From Bradyrhizobium sp. DOA9 (GTDB lineage Bacteria > Pseudomonadota > Alphaproteobacteria > Rhizobiales > Xanthobacteraceae): 64,000 bases of DNA. This document shows, in pieces, positions 34,424 through 43,156 of this stretch. Below the pieces are notes generated by a model that saw only the letters and a list, made by a program, of their open reading frames with translations, did not search any database and had not been told where the DNA came from. The position numbers were made by a program, and so were the translations under genes. The stretch's first letter is position 1, and each line of letters begins with the position of its first letter. The stretch is taken from assembly GCF_000617845.2 (NCBI RefSeq), contig NZ_DF820425.1, positions 5,338,741 through 5,402,740 on the forward strand, written 5' to 3'.

Positions 34424-36445
34424 ATGTCGCAACAAGGCCGCAACAAGGGAGCCTCGGCGCCCTCCTCATTCCATCCGTCAGCTATTCTGGACCAGGCAAT
34501 TGCGGCGCACCGTTCGGGCAATCTGTCGGAAGCGGAACGTGCCTACGCGACCATCCTGAAGGGAAGCAGAACGCATGCCGTCGCGCTCCACATGCTGGGG
34601 CTGTTGCACGCCCAGCGCGGCCATTTCGCGGACGCCGAGCCTTTGCTGAAGAAGGCTGCACGCGTCGACCCCGGCAATCCCGACGTTCTTTTCAACTATG
34701 CCAACGTGCTGCGCGCGCTGAACAAGCCGGACGATGCGCTCGCCTGGCTTGCGAAAGTGATCGCCCTGGCTCCGAACTTCGCGGACGCGCATCTCAATCG
34801 CGGAGCGATCCTCATTGCACGGCAGCAGCTTCGCGACGCCATAGCCGAGTTTGATCGTGCCATTGCGATCGCACCGTCGAGCGCCGCGTTCGCCAACCGC
34901 GGCAGCGCGTTGCAGCAGCTTGGCCGGCTCGAGGAGGCGCGTGACAGCTATGGCCGCGCCATCGAGCTTGCACCGGGCGACCCACAGAACCATTTCGCGT
35001 TATCTGAGGTTCTTGGCCAGTTGGGGCGAGACGACGAAGCGATCGTGGCTCTGGAACGAACGGTCGCACTTGATAAGGCGTTCCCGTTTGCGCTGAGCAA
35101 CCTCGTTGCTTTCAAGCGGAAGCGCGCCGACTGGAGCAGTTTCGAACGTGATCAGGCCGCCATGGACGAGGCTGTCGAGGCGGGCGTGCCGATCGACCCC
35201 TTCGCCTTCTTTCATGTCTCCTCGTCGCCTGCACGCCAACTGACCTGCGCGAAGACCTATGTCGCCAAGGTGGCCACCGACGGGGGTGCCGCCAGGCCCG
35301 GAACGCCGAGCCCGGCGTCCCGGCTCCGGGTCGCGTACATGTCGGCCGATTTTCGCAGTCATGCCACCGCGTATTTGATGGCCGGAGTCTTCGAGGCGCA
35401 CGACCGCGAGCGCTTCGACGTCACCGCCATCTCCTGCGGGCCCGACGACGACAGCCAGATGCGCAACCGCCTGAAGGCCGCATTCGAACGCTTTGAAGAT
35501 GTCAGCGATCTCGCCGACGAGGACGTCGCCAGGCTGATCCGCCAGCTCGAGATCGAGGTTCTCGTCGATCTCGGCGGCTTCACCGCCGGTGCGCGTCCGA
35601 ACATCATTGCGCGCCGGCCGGCTCCTGTCCAGGTCAGCTATCTCGGCTTTCCCGGCACGATGGGCGCCCCCTATGTCGACTATCTCATGGCCGACCGGAT
35701 CGTCATCCCCGAAGCAGAGCAGCCTCATTACGCCGAGAAGGTGATCTATCTTCCCAACAGCTACCAGGCGACCGACGCCAAGCGACCGCTTCCGTCAACT
35801 CCTCCGAGCCGCGCCCGGGTCGGACTTCCGGACGATGCGTTCGTCTATTGCGCGTTCAACAGAAGCCCCAAGATCACGCCCCCGCTGTTTGGCGTCTGGA
35901 TGCGGCTGCTCGACAAGACCCCCGGAAGCGTCCTTTGGCTGCTGGACGGAGACCCGGTCGCCAGGGAGAATCTGAAGCGCGAAGCCGTTGCGCGGGGGAT
36001 CGCCGCCGAGAGAATCGTGTTCGCTCCGCGCGTCCCTGCTGAGGAGCATTTGGCGCGCCACCAGGCCGCCGATCTGTTCCTGGACACATTGCCTTACAAC
36101 GCCCACACCGGCGCCAGCGACGCCCTCTGGGCCGGCTTGCCGGTCCTGACGTGCCTTGGGACCACCTTTGCCGGACGCGTTGCAGCCAGTCTCCTGAACG
36201 CCGTCGGCCTTCCCGAGCAGGTAGCGCGATCGCTGGAGGAATATGAGGCCTTGGCGCTTCGGATCGCGCACGATTCCGAGCTTCGCGTCGCGCTCAGGAG
36301 CAAGCTGGCGACGCACCGGACCAGTTGGCCGCTTTTCGATACTGTCCGCATGACGCGGGATATCGAAAAGGCGTTCGACGAAATCTGGCGCAGGCACTGT
36401 GCCGGCGAAGCGCCGGCCTCGTTTGCCGTGCAAGCCGCGACCTGA
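34424..36445 (+). CDS. TPR protein with O-GlcNAc transferase-like (SPINDLY-type) catalytic domain
   Basis: A 673-residue protein. The start at 34424 (MSQQGRNKG) is preferred over an upstream in-frame TTG. Residues about 20-250 contain five to six TPR repeats of 34 residues (for example VALHMLGLLHAQRGHFADAE and FADAHLNRGAILIARQQLRD). Residues about 290-655 are the glycosyltransferase 41 region: RLRVAYMSADFRSHATAYLM, VQVSYLGFPGTMGAPYVDYL, FVYCAFNRSPKITPPLFGVW, and DLFLDTLPYNAHTGASDALW. This is the architecture of bacterial OGT homologues; in some bacteria they glycosylate flagellin or adhesins. The UDP-sugar donor and acceptor are unknown. It appears monocistronic. Confidence 0.9.
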   Translation: MSQQGRNKGASAPSSFHPSAILDQAIAAHRSGNLSEAERAYATILKGSRTHAVALHMLGLLHAQRGHFADAEPLLKKAARVDPGNPDVLFNYANVLRALNKPDDALAWLAKVIALAPNFADAHLNRGAILIARQQLRDAIAEFDRAIAIAPSSAAFANRGSALQQLGRLEEARDSYGRAIELAPGDPQNHFALSEVLGQLGRDDEAIVALERTVALDKAFPFALSNLVAFKRKRADWSSFERDQAAMDEAVEAGVPIDPFAFFHVSSSPARQLTCAKTYVAKVATDGGAARPGTPSPASRLRVAYMSADFRSHATAYLMAGVFEAHDRERFDVTAISCGPDDDSQMRNRLKAAFERFEDVSDLADEDVARLIRQLEIEVLVDLGGFTAGARPNIIARRPAPVQVSYLGFPGTMGAPYVDYLMADRIVIPEAEQPHYAEKVIYLPNSYQATDAKRPLPSTPPSRARVGLPDDAFVYCAFNRSPKITPPLFGVWMRLLDKTPGSVLWLLDGDPVARENLKREAVARGIAAERIVFAPRVPAEEHLARHQAADLFLDTLPYNAHTGASDALWAGLPVLTCLGTTFAGRVAASLLNAVGLPEQVARSLEEYEALALRIAHDSELRVALRSKLATHRTSWPLFDTVRMTRDIEKAFDEIWRRHCAGEAPASFAVQAAT

Positions 36446-36492
36446 GGCCGCCTCGGCGCGATGGGCGCCGGCCGGTCAAGGTCCGGTTCCGC

Positions 36493-36759
36493 TCAGTGCG
36501 CACCCACCCAGGCCCTCGCCTCGCGTTGCGCGACCGAGATCTCGGCGTCCGACATCTGCCCGGCGACTTCCTGGCGCAGCGCCACGGCGTCCTTGCGGCC
36601 CTTCAGCGCGGCGAGGTTGAACCATTTGTGTGCGGCGACGAGATCGACGATGCCGGAGCGACCGCTCGCCCAATAGATCCCGCGCTCGAACAGCACGTCC
36701 GACAGCGCGCTCGCATCGACCGGTGTTGCCGTCTCCAGATCGAAAGTACCCTGAAACAT
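36493..36759 (-). CDS. Short Sel1-repeat-like protein
   Basis: An 88-residue soluble protein with a good AAGGGG site before the ATG at 36759. One and a half Sel1-type helical repeats are visible: ALSDVLFERGIYWASGRSGIVDLVAAHKWFNLAALKG, in which AHKWFNLAALKG is the standard Sel1 signature, followed by RKDAVALRQEVAGQMSDAEI. A stand-alone protein of this size would mediate a single protein contact. It ends convergent with the O-GlcNAc-transferase-like gene. No partner is evident. Confidence 0.75.
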   Translation of the reverse strand: MFQGTFDLETATPVDASALSDVLFERGIYWASGRSGIVDLVAAHKWFNLAALKGRKDAVALRQEVAGQMSDAEISVAQREARAWVGAH

Positions 36760-37542
36760 CACGCATCCCCTTTGTTCTTGTGCCGCCTCGTCCCCCGAGC
36801 GCGGCTCCCGTCCAACTCTGATGTGCTTGACCCTTCCCGGGATCGTGCACTGTTCAACTCTTCCCCATCGCCGTTTGCCGGCTTGTTGGGGGCGATGATG
36901 GCGGGCAAATTTGAATGGCAGTTTAAGTATCGCGATGAAGCAGACGTAAACGCGAGCGCGCCGCCCGTGCGGGCAAGATTCAAGAAGTCCCTGATTTACA
37001 GGCACTTCTGTCATTCGTCAGATTCGGTTTACCCTGCGATTTCAGGACATCGATAACCATCGCGCGCGGTGGCGCAGGTCATGTGGCTGCTTCCCTTCAA
37101 CGGTCGTCACCTGCGACCTCGGCTACGCCAAGGCACCCGCGCAGGGAGAAACGGCGCGCAATCACGCCGCAGCCCGCCTTGCCTCTCCAAGCAAAACGAT
37201 CAGGCCAGCATGACAGAACCGGCGCGGACGCGACGCGGTCAGATCAGCAATGTCGGGGGGAAAGGAATGCCGGCAATGCCCCGGCTTCAAGGGAACGAGG
37301 GCGTCGGCGAACACGTCAGGACCAGATTCCACTTTGGCCCGAAGGCCGCTCGTGAAATTGCGGAGCCCGTTTGAGGAGAACCGCACCGAACGAAGAAAAC
37401 TCGTTTCTTCTGCCGGACCGCGAAAGAGAACGGTCCGACCGTTGACCTGATGTCTCGCCGACACCCTCTATCGTCGACCAGAACCTCAAGGAGGCGCTGA
37501 TGACGTGCCGGCTATCTGGAGCCGGCAACTTCAGAAGCGAAG
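36760..37542. other. 783-bp gene-free region
   Basis: Several frames are open but none has a convincing ribosome site, codon bias or recognisable protein. The part next to 36759 should hold the promoter of the Sel1-like gene. A hairpin GTGCCGGCT-N6-AGCCGGCAA (about 37506-37529) lies just past the end of the lysine-rich peptide gene and may stop its transcript, though it lacks a T run. The rest is unexplained. Confidence 0.5.
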
Positions 37543-37635
37543 TTACTTCTTCTTCTTCGCGACCTTGCGGGTCTTCTTCGCAGTCTTCTTCACTGCGCTC
37601 TTCGCCTTCTTCGCCTTCTTCGCTTTCTTGGCCAT
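37543..37635 (-). CDS. Lysine/alanine-rich 30-residue basic micro-protein
   Basis: A 30-residue frame with a strong GGAGGGC ribosome site 7 bp before its ATG at 37635 and a TAA stop. It contains only Lys, Ala, Thr, Val, Ser, Arg and the initiator Met: it starts MAKKAKKAKKAKSAV and ends VAKKKK, with 18 of 30 residues basic. AKK repeats of this type resemble histone H1 and the C-terminal tails of bacterial histone-like proteins, so nucleic acid or polyphosphate binding is plausible. Peptides with this repeat are annotated in other Bradyrhizobium genomes as histone H1-like or hypothetical. Function here is inferred only from composition. Confidence 0.65.
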   Translation of the reverse strand: MAKKAKKAKKAKSAVKKTAKKTRKVAKKKK

Positions 37636-38150
37636 GTTGCCCTCCGATGTGTGAGATGGCTTTAATCGCTGCATGCATTCGGGGATCGAGTGCACACTCA
37701 TTCCGAATACACCAACACGACAAAAAAAACATCTTCTGACTTAAGGAAGTGTTGACGGCGCAGTGCGCGTGCGCCAGCCGCGCCTGATTTGCCGACACGC
37801 AGAGACACGCGTCCGCGATCGCAAACGCTTCTCGCAACATCGACGTCGGCAAGCACCGCGATTGCAAGAAAACCCTATGCAGCAAGCAAGATTCTGCGCA
37901 CGCACATCACACGTGATCGATGCGACGACGCGCGCTGCGCCGCGCGCGATCACACCGCGAGGGCGAGTCGCGGACTCTGAGTCGCGAATTTTGGCAACGA
38001 AATTATTTTCATGCTTAACGGCGGAAGCGCTCGTCAGAGCCTGCGCAAGTCGCCGTTTTGCGCGAATCGCGCAGGCCGCGATTCGGTGCGCCGCGCGCCC
38101 CTGAGCAGATGATGATGCCGTCGATGATGCGCGCGAGCGCCGTACCGAGG
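37636..38150. other. 515-bp gene-free region with TCGCG-rich repeats and a hairpin
   Basis: No gene is supported. The AT-rich start (37640-37745) should be the promoter of the lysine-rich peptide gene. The remainder carries many TCGCG/CGCGA words, a direct repeat of GAGTCGCG (37965 and 37979), and a perfect 9-bp hairpin CGAATCGCG-CAGGC-CGCGATTCG at 38063-38085. A small RNA or structured transcript is possible but unproven. Confidence 0.45.
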
Positions 38151-38188
38151 AACGAAAACGAGGCGACGAACTTATCCGTCACCTCGTT
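38151..38188 (-). terminator. Rho-independent terminator of the gat operon
   Basis: A 12-bp stem AACGAGGCGACG / CGTCACCTCGTT (one mismatched pair) with an 8-base loop spans 38157-38188. On the minus strand it is followed by TTTTCG. It begins 15 bp past the gatB stop. Confidence 0.75.
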
Positions 38189-38202
38189 CGAATGCGAAAG
38201 AC

Positions 38203-39681
38203 TCAGACGCCGAGCTTGGACTTGAGCAGGTCGTTGACGCTCTGCGGGTTGGCCTTGCCGCCGGACGCCTTCATCACCTGGCCGACGAACCAGCCAAGCG
38301 ATTGCGGCTTGTCCTTCACCTGCGCCGCCTTGTCCGGATTGGCCGCGATGATGTCGTCGACCACCTTTTCGATCGCCGAAAGATCCGTGACCTGCTTCAT
38401 GCCGCGGCTTTCGACCAGCGCGCGGGGATCGCCGCCCTCCTGCCAGACGATCTCGAACAGATCCTTGGCGATCTTGCCCGAGATCGTGCCCTCGCCGATC
38501 AGGTCGATGATCGCAGCCAGCTGCGCGGCATCGACGGGCGAGGCCGTAATGTCCCGGCCTTCCTTGTTGAGACGGCCGAACAGCTCGTTGATCACCCAGT
38601 TCGCGGCCATCTTGCCGTCGCGGGCGCGGCTCGCCAGCTTGTCGAGCACCGTCTCGTAGAACAGCGCGCTCTCGCGCTCGGCGACCAGCACGCTCGCATC
38701 ATAGGCCGAGAGGCCGAAATCGGCGACGAAGCGCGCTTTCTTCTGGTCCGGCAGCTCCGGCAGCTTCGCCTTCAGCGCGTCGACGAAGTCCTGGCTGAAC
38801 TCCAGCGGCAACAGGTCGGGGTCGGGGAAGTAGCGATAGTCGTGCGCCTCTTCCTTCGACCGCATCGAGCGCGTCTCGCCCTTGTTGGGATCGAACCGGC
38901 GCGTCTCCTGCTCGATCTCGCCTCCGTCCTCGAGGATCTCGATCTGGCGCCGGGCTTCGTACTCGATCGCCTGGCCGATGAAGGCGATCGAGTTCATGTT
39001 CTTGATCTCGCAGCGAGTGCCGAGCGGCGCGCCAGGCCTGCGCACGGAGACGTTGACGTCGGCGCGCAAGGATCCCTTCTCCATGTCGCCGTCGCAGGTG
39101 CCGAGGTAGCGCATGATCGAGCGCAGCTTGGTCACATAGGCCTTGGCCTGCTCGGCGTCGCGGATGTCAGGCTTGGAGACGATCTCCATCAGCGCCACGC
39201 CGGAGCGGTTGAAATCGATGTAGGAGAGCGACGGCGACCGGTCGTGCAGCATCTTGCCGGGATCCTGCTCCAGATGCAGCCGCTCGATCCCGATGGTGGC
39301 CGTCTTGCCGCCGTCGAGATCGATGATCACCTCACCCTCGCCGACGACGGGCGATTGGTACTGGCTGATCTGGTAGCCCTGCGGCAGGTCCGGATAGAAA
39401 TAGTTCTTGCGGTCGAACACCGAGCGCAGGTTGATCTTCGCGTTGAGGCCAAGCCCGGTCCGGACAGCCTGCCTGACGCATTCCTCGTTGATGACGGGGA
39501 GCATGCCCGGCATCGCGACGTCGACCAGCGAGACGTGGCTGTTCGGCTCGCCGCCGAACGCGGTGGACGCACCCGAGAATAGTTTCGCATTGGAGGTCAC
39601 CTGGGCGTGGATCTCCATGCCGATGACAACCTCCCAGTCACCAGTTGAGCCCTTGAGAAGCTTGTGCGTGGCCGTGCTCAT
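38203..39681 (-). CDS. gatB: Glutamyl/aspartyl-tRNA amidotransferase subunit B
   Basis: A 492-residue subunit of GatCAB, which converts mischarged Glu-tRNA(Gln) or Asp-tRNA(Asn) to the correct amide. The start MSTATHKLLKGSTGDWEVVI at 39681 is chosen because it overlaps the upstream stop by 4 bp and precedes the family block VVIGMEIHAQVTSNAKLFSG. The kinase-like cradle (FYPDLPQGYQISQYQSP, LEQDPGKMLHD) is followed by the C-terminal tRNA-binding YqeY domain (about 345-490). It is the last gene of the operon, before the terminator at 38151. Confidence 0.95.
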   Translation of the reverse strand: MSTATHKLLKGSTGDWEVVIGMEIHAQVTSNAKLFSGASTAFGGEPNSHVSLVDVAMPGMLPVINEECVRQAVRTGLGLNAKINLRSVFDRKNYFYPDLPQGYQISQYQSPVVGEGEVIIDLDGGKTATIGIERLHLEQDPGKMLHDRSPSLSYIDFNRSGVALMEIVSKPDIRDAEQAKAYVTKLRSIMRYLGTCDGDMEKGSLRADVNVSVRRPGAPLGTRCEIKNMNSIAFIGQAIEYEARRQIEILEDGGEIEQETRRFDPNKGETRSMRSKEEAHDYRYFPDPDLLPLEFSQDFVDALKAKLPELPDQKKARFVADFGLSAYDASVLVAERESALFYETVLDKLASRARDGKMAANWVINELFGRLNKEGRDITASPVDAAQLAAIIDLIGEGTISGKIAKDLFEIVWQEGGDPRALVESRGMKQVTDLSAIEKVVDDIIAANPDKAAQVKDKPQSLGWFVGQVMKASGGKANPQSVNDLLKSKLGV

Positions 39682-39980
39682 GTCCTGCTCCCGAGCAGCG
39701 TGGCAGCGATCCGCTCCCACTCCGCTTCCAATGAATCCTTTGCCGCGACCTGGCCGGCCTGGCGGTACCAATAGCCGGCATTGCCGAGATCGCCTTCGAC
39801 ACGGTGCAAATAGGCATGCACCCAGGCGGCCTCGCGGTTGCTCTCGTCCTGAACGATTCCATGCGCGCGGTCCCAGTCGCCCTTCGCCGCCCACCAGAGG
39901 CCGGCGAGCGGCGCGCTCAGGTCCGGCGCGGGCGCCGCGCCACTGATGCTCGCGATGAAATCGGCGACATTCACCACCAC
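39678..39980 (-). CDS. Unknown small protein between gatA and gatB
   Basis: A 100-residue soluble protein I cannot name. It starts MVVNVADFIASISGAAPAPD and has a helical core GLWWAAKGDWDRAHGIVQDE then NREAAWVHAYLHRVEGDLGNAGYWYRQAG, which resembles a tetratricopeptide-like helix pair, ending in AEWERIAATLLGSRT. Its start overlaps gatA by 10 bp and its stop overlaps gatB by 4 bp, so it is translationally locked into the amidotransferase operon. Real gene status is well supported by this overlap; function may relate to tRNA amidation or be independent. Confidence 0.75.
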   Translation of the reverse strand: MVVNVADFIASISGAAPAPDLSAPLAGLWWAAKGDWDRAHGIVQDESNREAAWVHAYLHRVEGDLGNAGYWYRQAGQVAAKDSLEAEWERIAATLLGSRT

Positions 39981-41446
39981 CTCGCGGGCGTGAAGCGGCC
40001 GGCGGCCTGCTCGATCACCTCGCCGAGCGAGAACAGCGTCTCCTCGTCGAACGGGCGGCCGATCAATTGCAGGCCGAGCGGCAGGCCCTGCGCGTCCTTG
40101 CCGGCGGGCACGGCGATGCCCGGAAGGCCCGCCATGTTTACCGTCACCGTGAAGATGTCATTGAGATACATCTCGACCGGATCGGCGCCGCCCTTCTCGC
40201 CGATACCGAAGGCCGCCGACGGCGTCGCCGGGGTGAGGATGGCGTCGACGCCCTTGGCGAAGCAATCCTCGAAGTCCTTCTTGATCAGCGTGCGCACCTT
40301 CTGGGCGCGCAGATAATAGGCGTCGTAATAGCCGGCCGAGAGCACATAGGTGCCGATCATGACGCGGCGGCGCACCTCTGCGCCAAAGCCTTCGGCGCGG
40401 GTGTTCTCGTAGAGCTCGATGATGGTCTTGCCCTGCTCGCGCAGGCCGTAGCGGACGCCGTCATAGCGCGCGAGATTCGACGAGGCCTCCGCCGGCGCCA
40501 CGATGTAATAGGCCGGCAGCGCGTATTTGGTGTGCGGCAGCGACACCTCGACCAGCTCGGCGCCCGCCGCCTTCAGCAACGCCGCGCCCTCGCTCCAGAG
40601 TTTTTCGATCTCGGCCGGCATGCCGTCGAGACGATATTCCCTGGGGATGCCGATCTTCATGCCCTTCACGGATTTGCCGATCGCCGCCTCGTAATCCGGC
40701 ACGGGGATATCGACCGAGGTCGTGTCCTTCGGATCGTGCCCGGCCATCGAGCGCAGCAGCATCGCGGCATCGCGCACGCTGCGGGCGATCGGGCCAGCCT
40801 GATCGAGCGAGGAGGCAAAGGCGACGATGCCCCAGCGCGAGCAGCGGCCATAGGTCGGCTTGATGCCGACGGTGGCGGTGAACGCCGCCGGCTGGCGGAT
40901 CGAACCGCCGGTGTCGGTCGCGGTCGCGCCCATGCACAGCAGCGCCGCCACGGCCGAGGCCGAGCCGCCGGACGAGCCGCCCGGCACCAAGGTGGTGTTG
41001 CTGCCCTCGCGCCGCCAGGGATTGCCGACCGGGCCGAAGCACGAGGTCTCGTTGGCCGAGCCCATCGCGAACTCGTCATTGTTGAGCTTGCCGAGCATCA
41101 CCGCGCCGTCGCGCCAGAGCTGCGAGGTGACGGTGGACTCGTAGGTGGGCACGAAATTGCCGAGGATCTTCGAGCAGGCCGTGGTGCGCACGCCCTTGGT
41201 CGCGAACAGGTCCTTGATGCCGAGCGGGATGCCGGCGAGCGGGCCGCCCTCACCCTTGGCGATCTTCGCGTCCACGGCCTTGGCCATGTCGCGCGCGCGA
41301 TCGGGCGTCTCCATCACGAAGGCGTTGAGCACGCGCGCGGCTTCGATCGCGGAAAGATGCGCGTCGGTCAGCTCCAGCGACGTGAACGTTTTTGCCGCGA
41401 GACCCTTGCGGGCCTCGGCGAGCGTCAGCGATGTCAAATCGGTCAT
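39971..41446 (-). CDS. gatA: Glutamyl/aspartyl-tRNA amidotransferase subunit A
   Basis: A 491-residue amidase-signature enzyme that releases ammonia from glutamine and feeds it to GatB. The Ser-cisSer-Lys triad is complete: K78 in GIPLGIKDLF, S158 in PGGSSGGSAS and S182 in DTGGSIRQPA. Length is typical. Its start overlaps the stop of an upstream 74-residue gene by 4 bp, and its stop overlaps the next small gene by 10 bp. Confidence 0.95.
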   Translation of the reverse strand: MTDLTSLTLAEARKGLAAKTFTSLELTDAHLSAIEAARVLNAFVMETPDRARDMAKAVDAKIAKGEGGPLAGIPLGIKDLFATKGVRTTACSKILGNFVPTYESTVTSQLWRDGAVMLGKLNNDEFAMGSANETSCFGPVGNPWRREGSNTTLVPGGSSGGSASAVAALLCMGATATDTGGSIRQPAAFTATVGIKPTYGRCSRWGIVAFASSLDQAGPIARSVRDAAMLLRSMAGHDPKDTTSVDIPVPDYEAAIGKSVKGMKIGIPREYRLDGMPAEIEKLWSEGAALLKAAGAELVEVSLPHTKYALPAYYIVAPAEASSNLARYDGVRYGLREQGKTIIELYENTRAEGFGAEVRRRVMIGTYVLSAGYYDAYYLRAQKVRTLIKKDFEDCFAKGVDAILTPATPSAAFGIGEKGGADPVEMYLNDIFTVTVNMAGLPGIAVPAGKDAQGLPLGLQLIGRPFDEETLFSLGEVIEQAAGRFTPARWW

Positions 41447-41667
41447 TTATTGATCGGGCTGCAGAAGAACGGAGACAGGGTCTTGTCGTTGGCCGGGTCG
41501 TCTTGCATGACGTTTTTCTTGGCGGCGGCTTTCGCAGCCGCCTCGATCTCGTCGAGCACGGCATTGACGGCGACGTTGGGATCGGCAGCCTTGCCCTGCC
41601 GCTCCATCTTGTCGAGGTAATTCATGTAGGCCTGATAGGCCTTCTCATCGTCGCAAAGCAGGCACAT
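41443..41667 (-). CDS. Unknown small Cys-containing protein between gatC and gatA
   Basis: A 74-residue protein with MCLLCDDEKAYQAYMNYLDK at its start, an Ala-rich helix (NAVLDEIEAAAKAAAKKN) and FFCSP near its end. The CxxC pair at 2-5 and a later Cys could bind metal or form a disulfide. It begins 14 bp after gatC and overlaps the gatA start by 4 bp, so it is part of the gat operon. I do not recognise a family; small proteins with this CLLC start occur in related genomes. Confidence 0.75.
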   Translation of the reverse strand: MCLLCDDEKAYQAYMNYLDKMERQGKAADPNVAVNAVLDEIEAAAKAAAKKNVMQDDPANDKTLSPFFCSPINK

Positions 41668-41681
41668 CGGACCTAACCTGT

Positions 41682-41969
41682 TTATTCAACGACCTTCGGC
41701 ACCAAGAAGAAGTGACCTTCGGTCGCGGGCGCGTTGGCCACGATATCGTCGGCGATCCCGCCGTCATCGACCACGTCCTGCCGCTTCTTCATCTGCATTG
41801 GGGTGACCGAGGTCATCGGCTCCACGCCCTCGACATTGACCTCCGAGAGCTGCTCGACGAAGGCGAGCATGGCGTTGAGCTCGCCCTGCAGATGCGGAAC
41901 CTCGTCCTCGGAAACCGCAATGCGCGCCAGATGCGCGATGCGGCGGACGGTAGCGGCGTCGACGGACAT
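41682..41969 (-). CDS. gatC: Glutamyl/aspartyl-tRNA amidotransferase subunit C
   Basis: A 95-residue subunit that stabilises the GatA-GatB interface. The family start MSVDAATVRRIAHLARIAVS and the block LNAMLAFVEQLSEVNVEGVEPMTSV are clear, ending in GHFFLVPKVVE. It is the first gene of the operon; the 90 bp upstream of it (41970-42059) should hold the promoter. Confidence 0.95.
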   Translation of the reverse strand: MSVDAATVRRIAHLARIAVSEDEVPHLQGELNAMLAFVEQLSEVNVEGVEPMTSVTPMQMKKRQDVVDDGGIADDIVANAPATEGHFFLVPKVVE

Positions 41970-42059
41970 TATATAAGGCCTCTTACGGCAAAACCCAGCA
42001 CGGTAAACCTGAGTGCCGTATAGCAGAGGCCGGTTTTGCGCCGCAACCGGCGCTTCCCC

Positions 42060-43136
42060 CTATCCGGCGAGGGCCTTCATGCGCCCCAGCGCCAATCTGG
42101 CGAGATCCCGGGTCAATTCGGCGGCGGGGAGCTCTCGGCCGAGCGCAACGGCCTGTCCCGCCCAGAGATTGGTGAAATCGACCCTGCCCTGCTTTTCGGC
42201 AGCCGCCTTCAGCGGCCCCAGCGCCGTCGCGGCGTGGGGAAACGGCGGCGCATCCGGCGAGATCGGGCCGGCCTCGCGCATCAGCCGGTTCTGCACCCCG
42301 CGCGCCGGCCGGCCGGTCATGACATTGGTGATGACGGTGGAATCATCCCGCGCATCAGTGAGCGCCTTGCGGCCGCCTGCGCTGACCTTGGATTCCGGGC
42401 AGCGCAGATAGGCGCTGCCGATCTGCACGCCCGAGGCGCCGAGCGCCAAGGCTGCGGCAATGCCGCGCCCGTCGGCGATGCCGCCCGCTGCGATCACCGG
42501 CACCTTCACGGCATCGGCGACCTGCGGCACCAGAGCGAAGGTGCCGGGCTGCTCGGCGATCCTGTCGGTCAGGAACATGCCGCGATGGCCGCCCGCCTCG
42601 GCACCTTGCGCGATCACGGCGTCGACGCCGTGGTCTTCCAGCCAGACCGCCTCCTCCACCGTCGTGGCGGACGAGAGGACGAGGCAGCCCGCCGCCTTGA
42701 CGCGCCTCAGCAGCGCTTGCTCCGGCAGGCCGAAATGGAAGCTGACGACCTCCGGCTTCAGCTCCTCGACGACCTCGCAGAACGTTGCATCGAACGGCGC
42801 GCGGTTCGCAGCCGCGATCGGCGCTGCGGGATCAAGACCATACTCGGCGTAGTACCCTGAGAGCCGCTGCTTCCAGCGCGCCTCAGCTTCGCGCGTCAGC
42901 TCGACCGGCGTGTGGCAGAAGAAGTTCACATTGACCGGCGCCTTGACGCGCTGGCGGATCAGGCCGACCTGCTCGCGCACCTTCTCCGGCGAGATCATCG
43001 CACACGGCAGCGACCCCAGCGCCCCGCCTTGCGCGGCCGCGATCACCAGCTCCGCATCCATCGCGCCCGCCATCGGCGCCTGCACGATCGGGAGTTCGGT
43101 CTTGAACAGGTCGATCAGTCGACGGTCAGGCCACAT
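42060..43136 (-). CDS. Nitronate monooxygenase family flavoprotein (1)
   Basis: A 358-residue FMN-dependent TIM barrel. IVQAPMAGAMDAELVIAAAQ near the start, VDAVIAQGAEAGGHRG with the catalytic-type His, and VPVIAAGGIADGRG with the FMN phosphate site match the family. Members oxidise alkyl nitronates such as 3-nitropropionate, but many annotated ones have untested substrates. It is preceded by a second member of the same family, separated by a palindromic repeat that may end the upstream transcript. Confidence 0.87.
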   Translation of the reverse strand: MWPDRRLIDLFKTELPIVQAPMAGAMDAELVIAAAQGGALGSLPCAMISPEKVREQVGLIRQRVKAPVNVNFFCHTPVELTREAEARWKQRLSGYYAEYGLDPAAPIAAANRAPFDATFCEVVEELKPEVVSFHFGLPEQALLRRVKAAGCLVLSSATTVEEAVWLEDHGVDAVIAQGAEAGGHRGMFLTDRIAEQPGTFALVPQVADAVKVPVIAAGGIADGRGIAAALALGASGVQIGSAYLRCPESKVSAGGRKALTDARDDSTVITNVMTGRPARGVQNRLMREAGPISPDAPPFPHAATALGPLKAAAEKQGRVDFTNLWAGQAVALGRELPAAELTRDLARLALGRMKALAG

Positions 43137-43156
43137 GGTTGTTTCTCTCTTTCTTG

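Noticed and set aside
37162..37464. 100-residue minus-strand frame in the gene-free region
   Set aside because: No ribosome-binding site, no domain, composition not gene-like.
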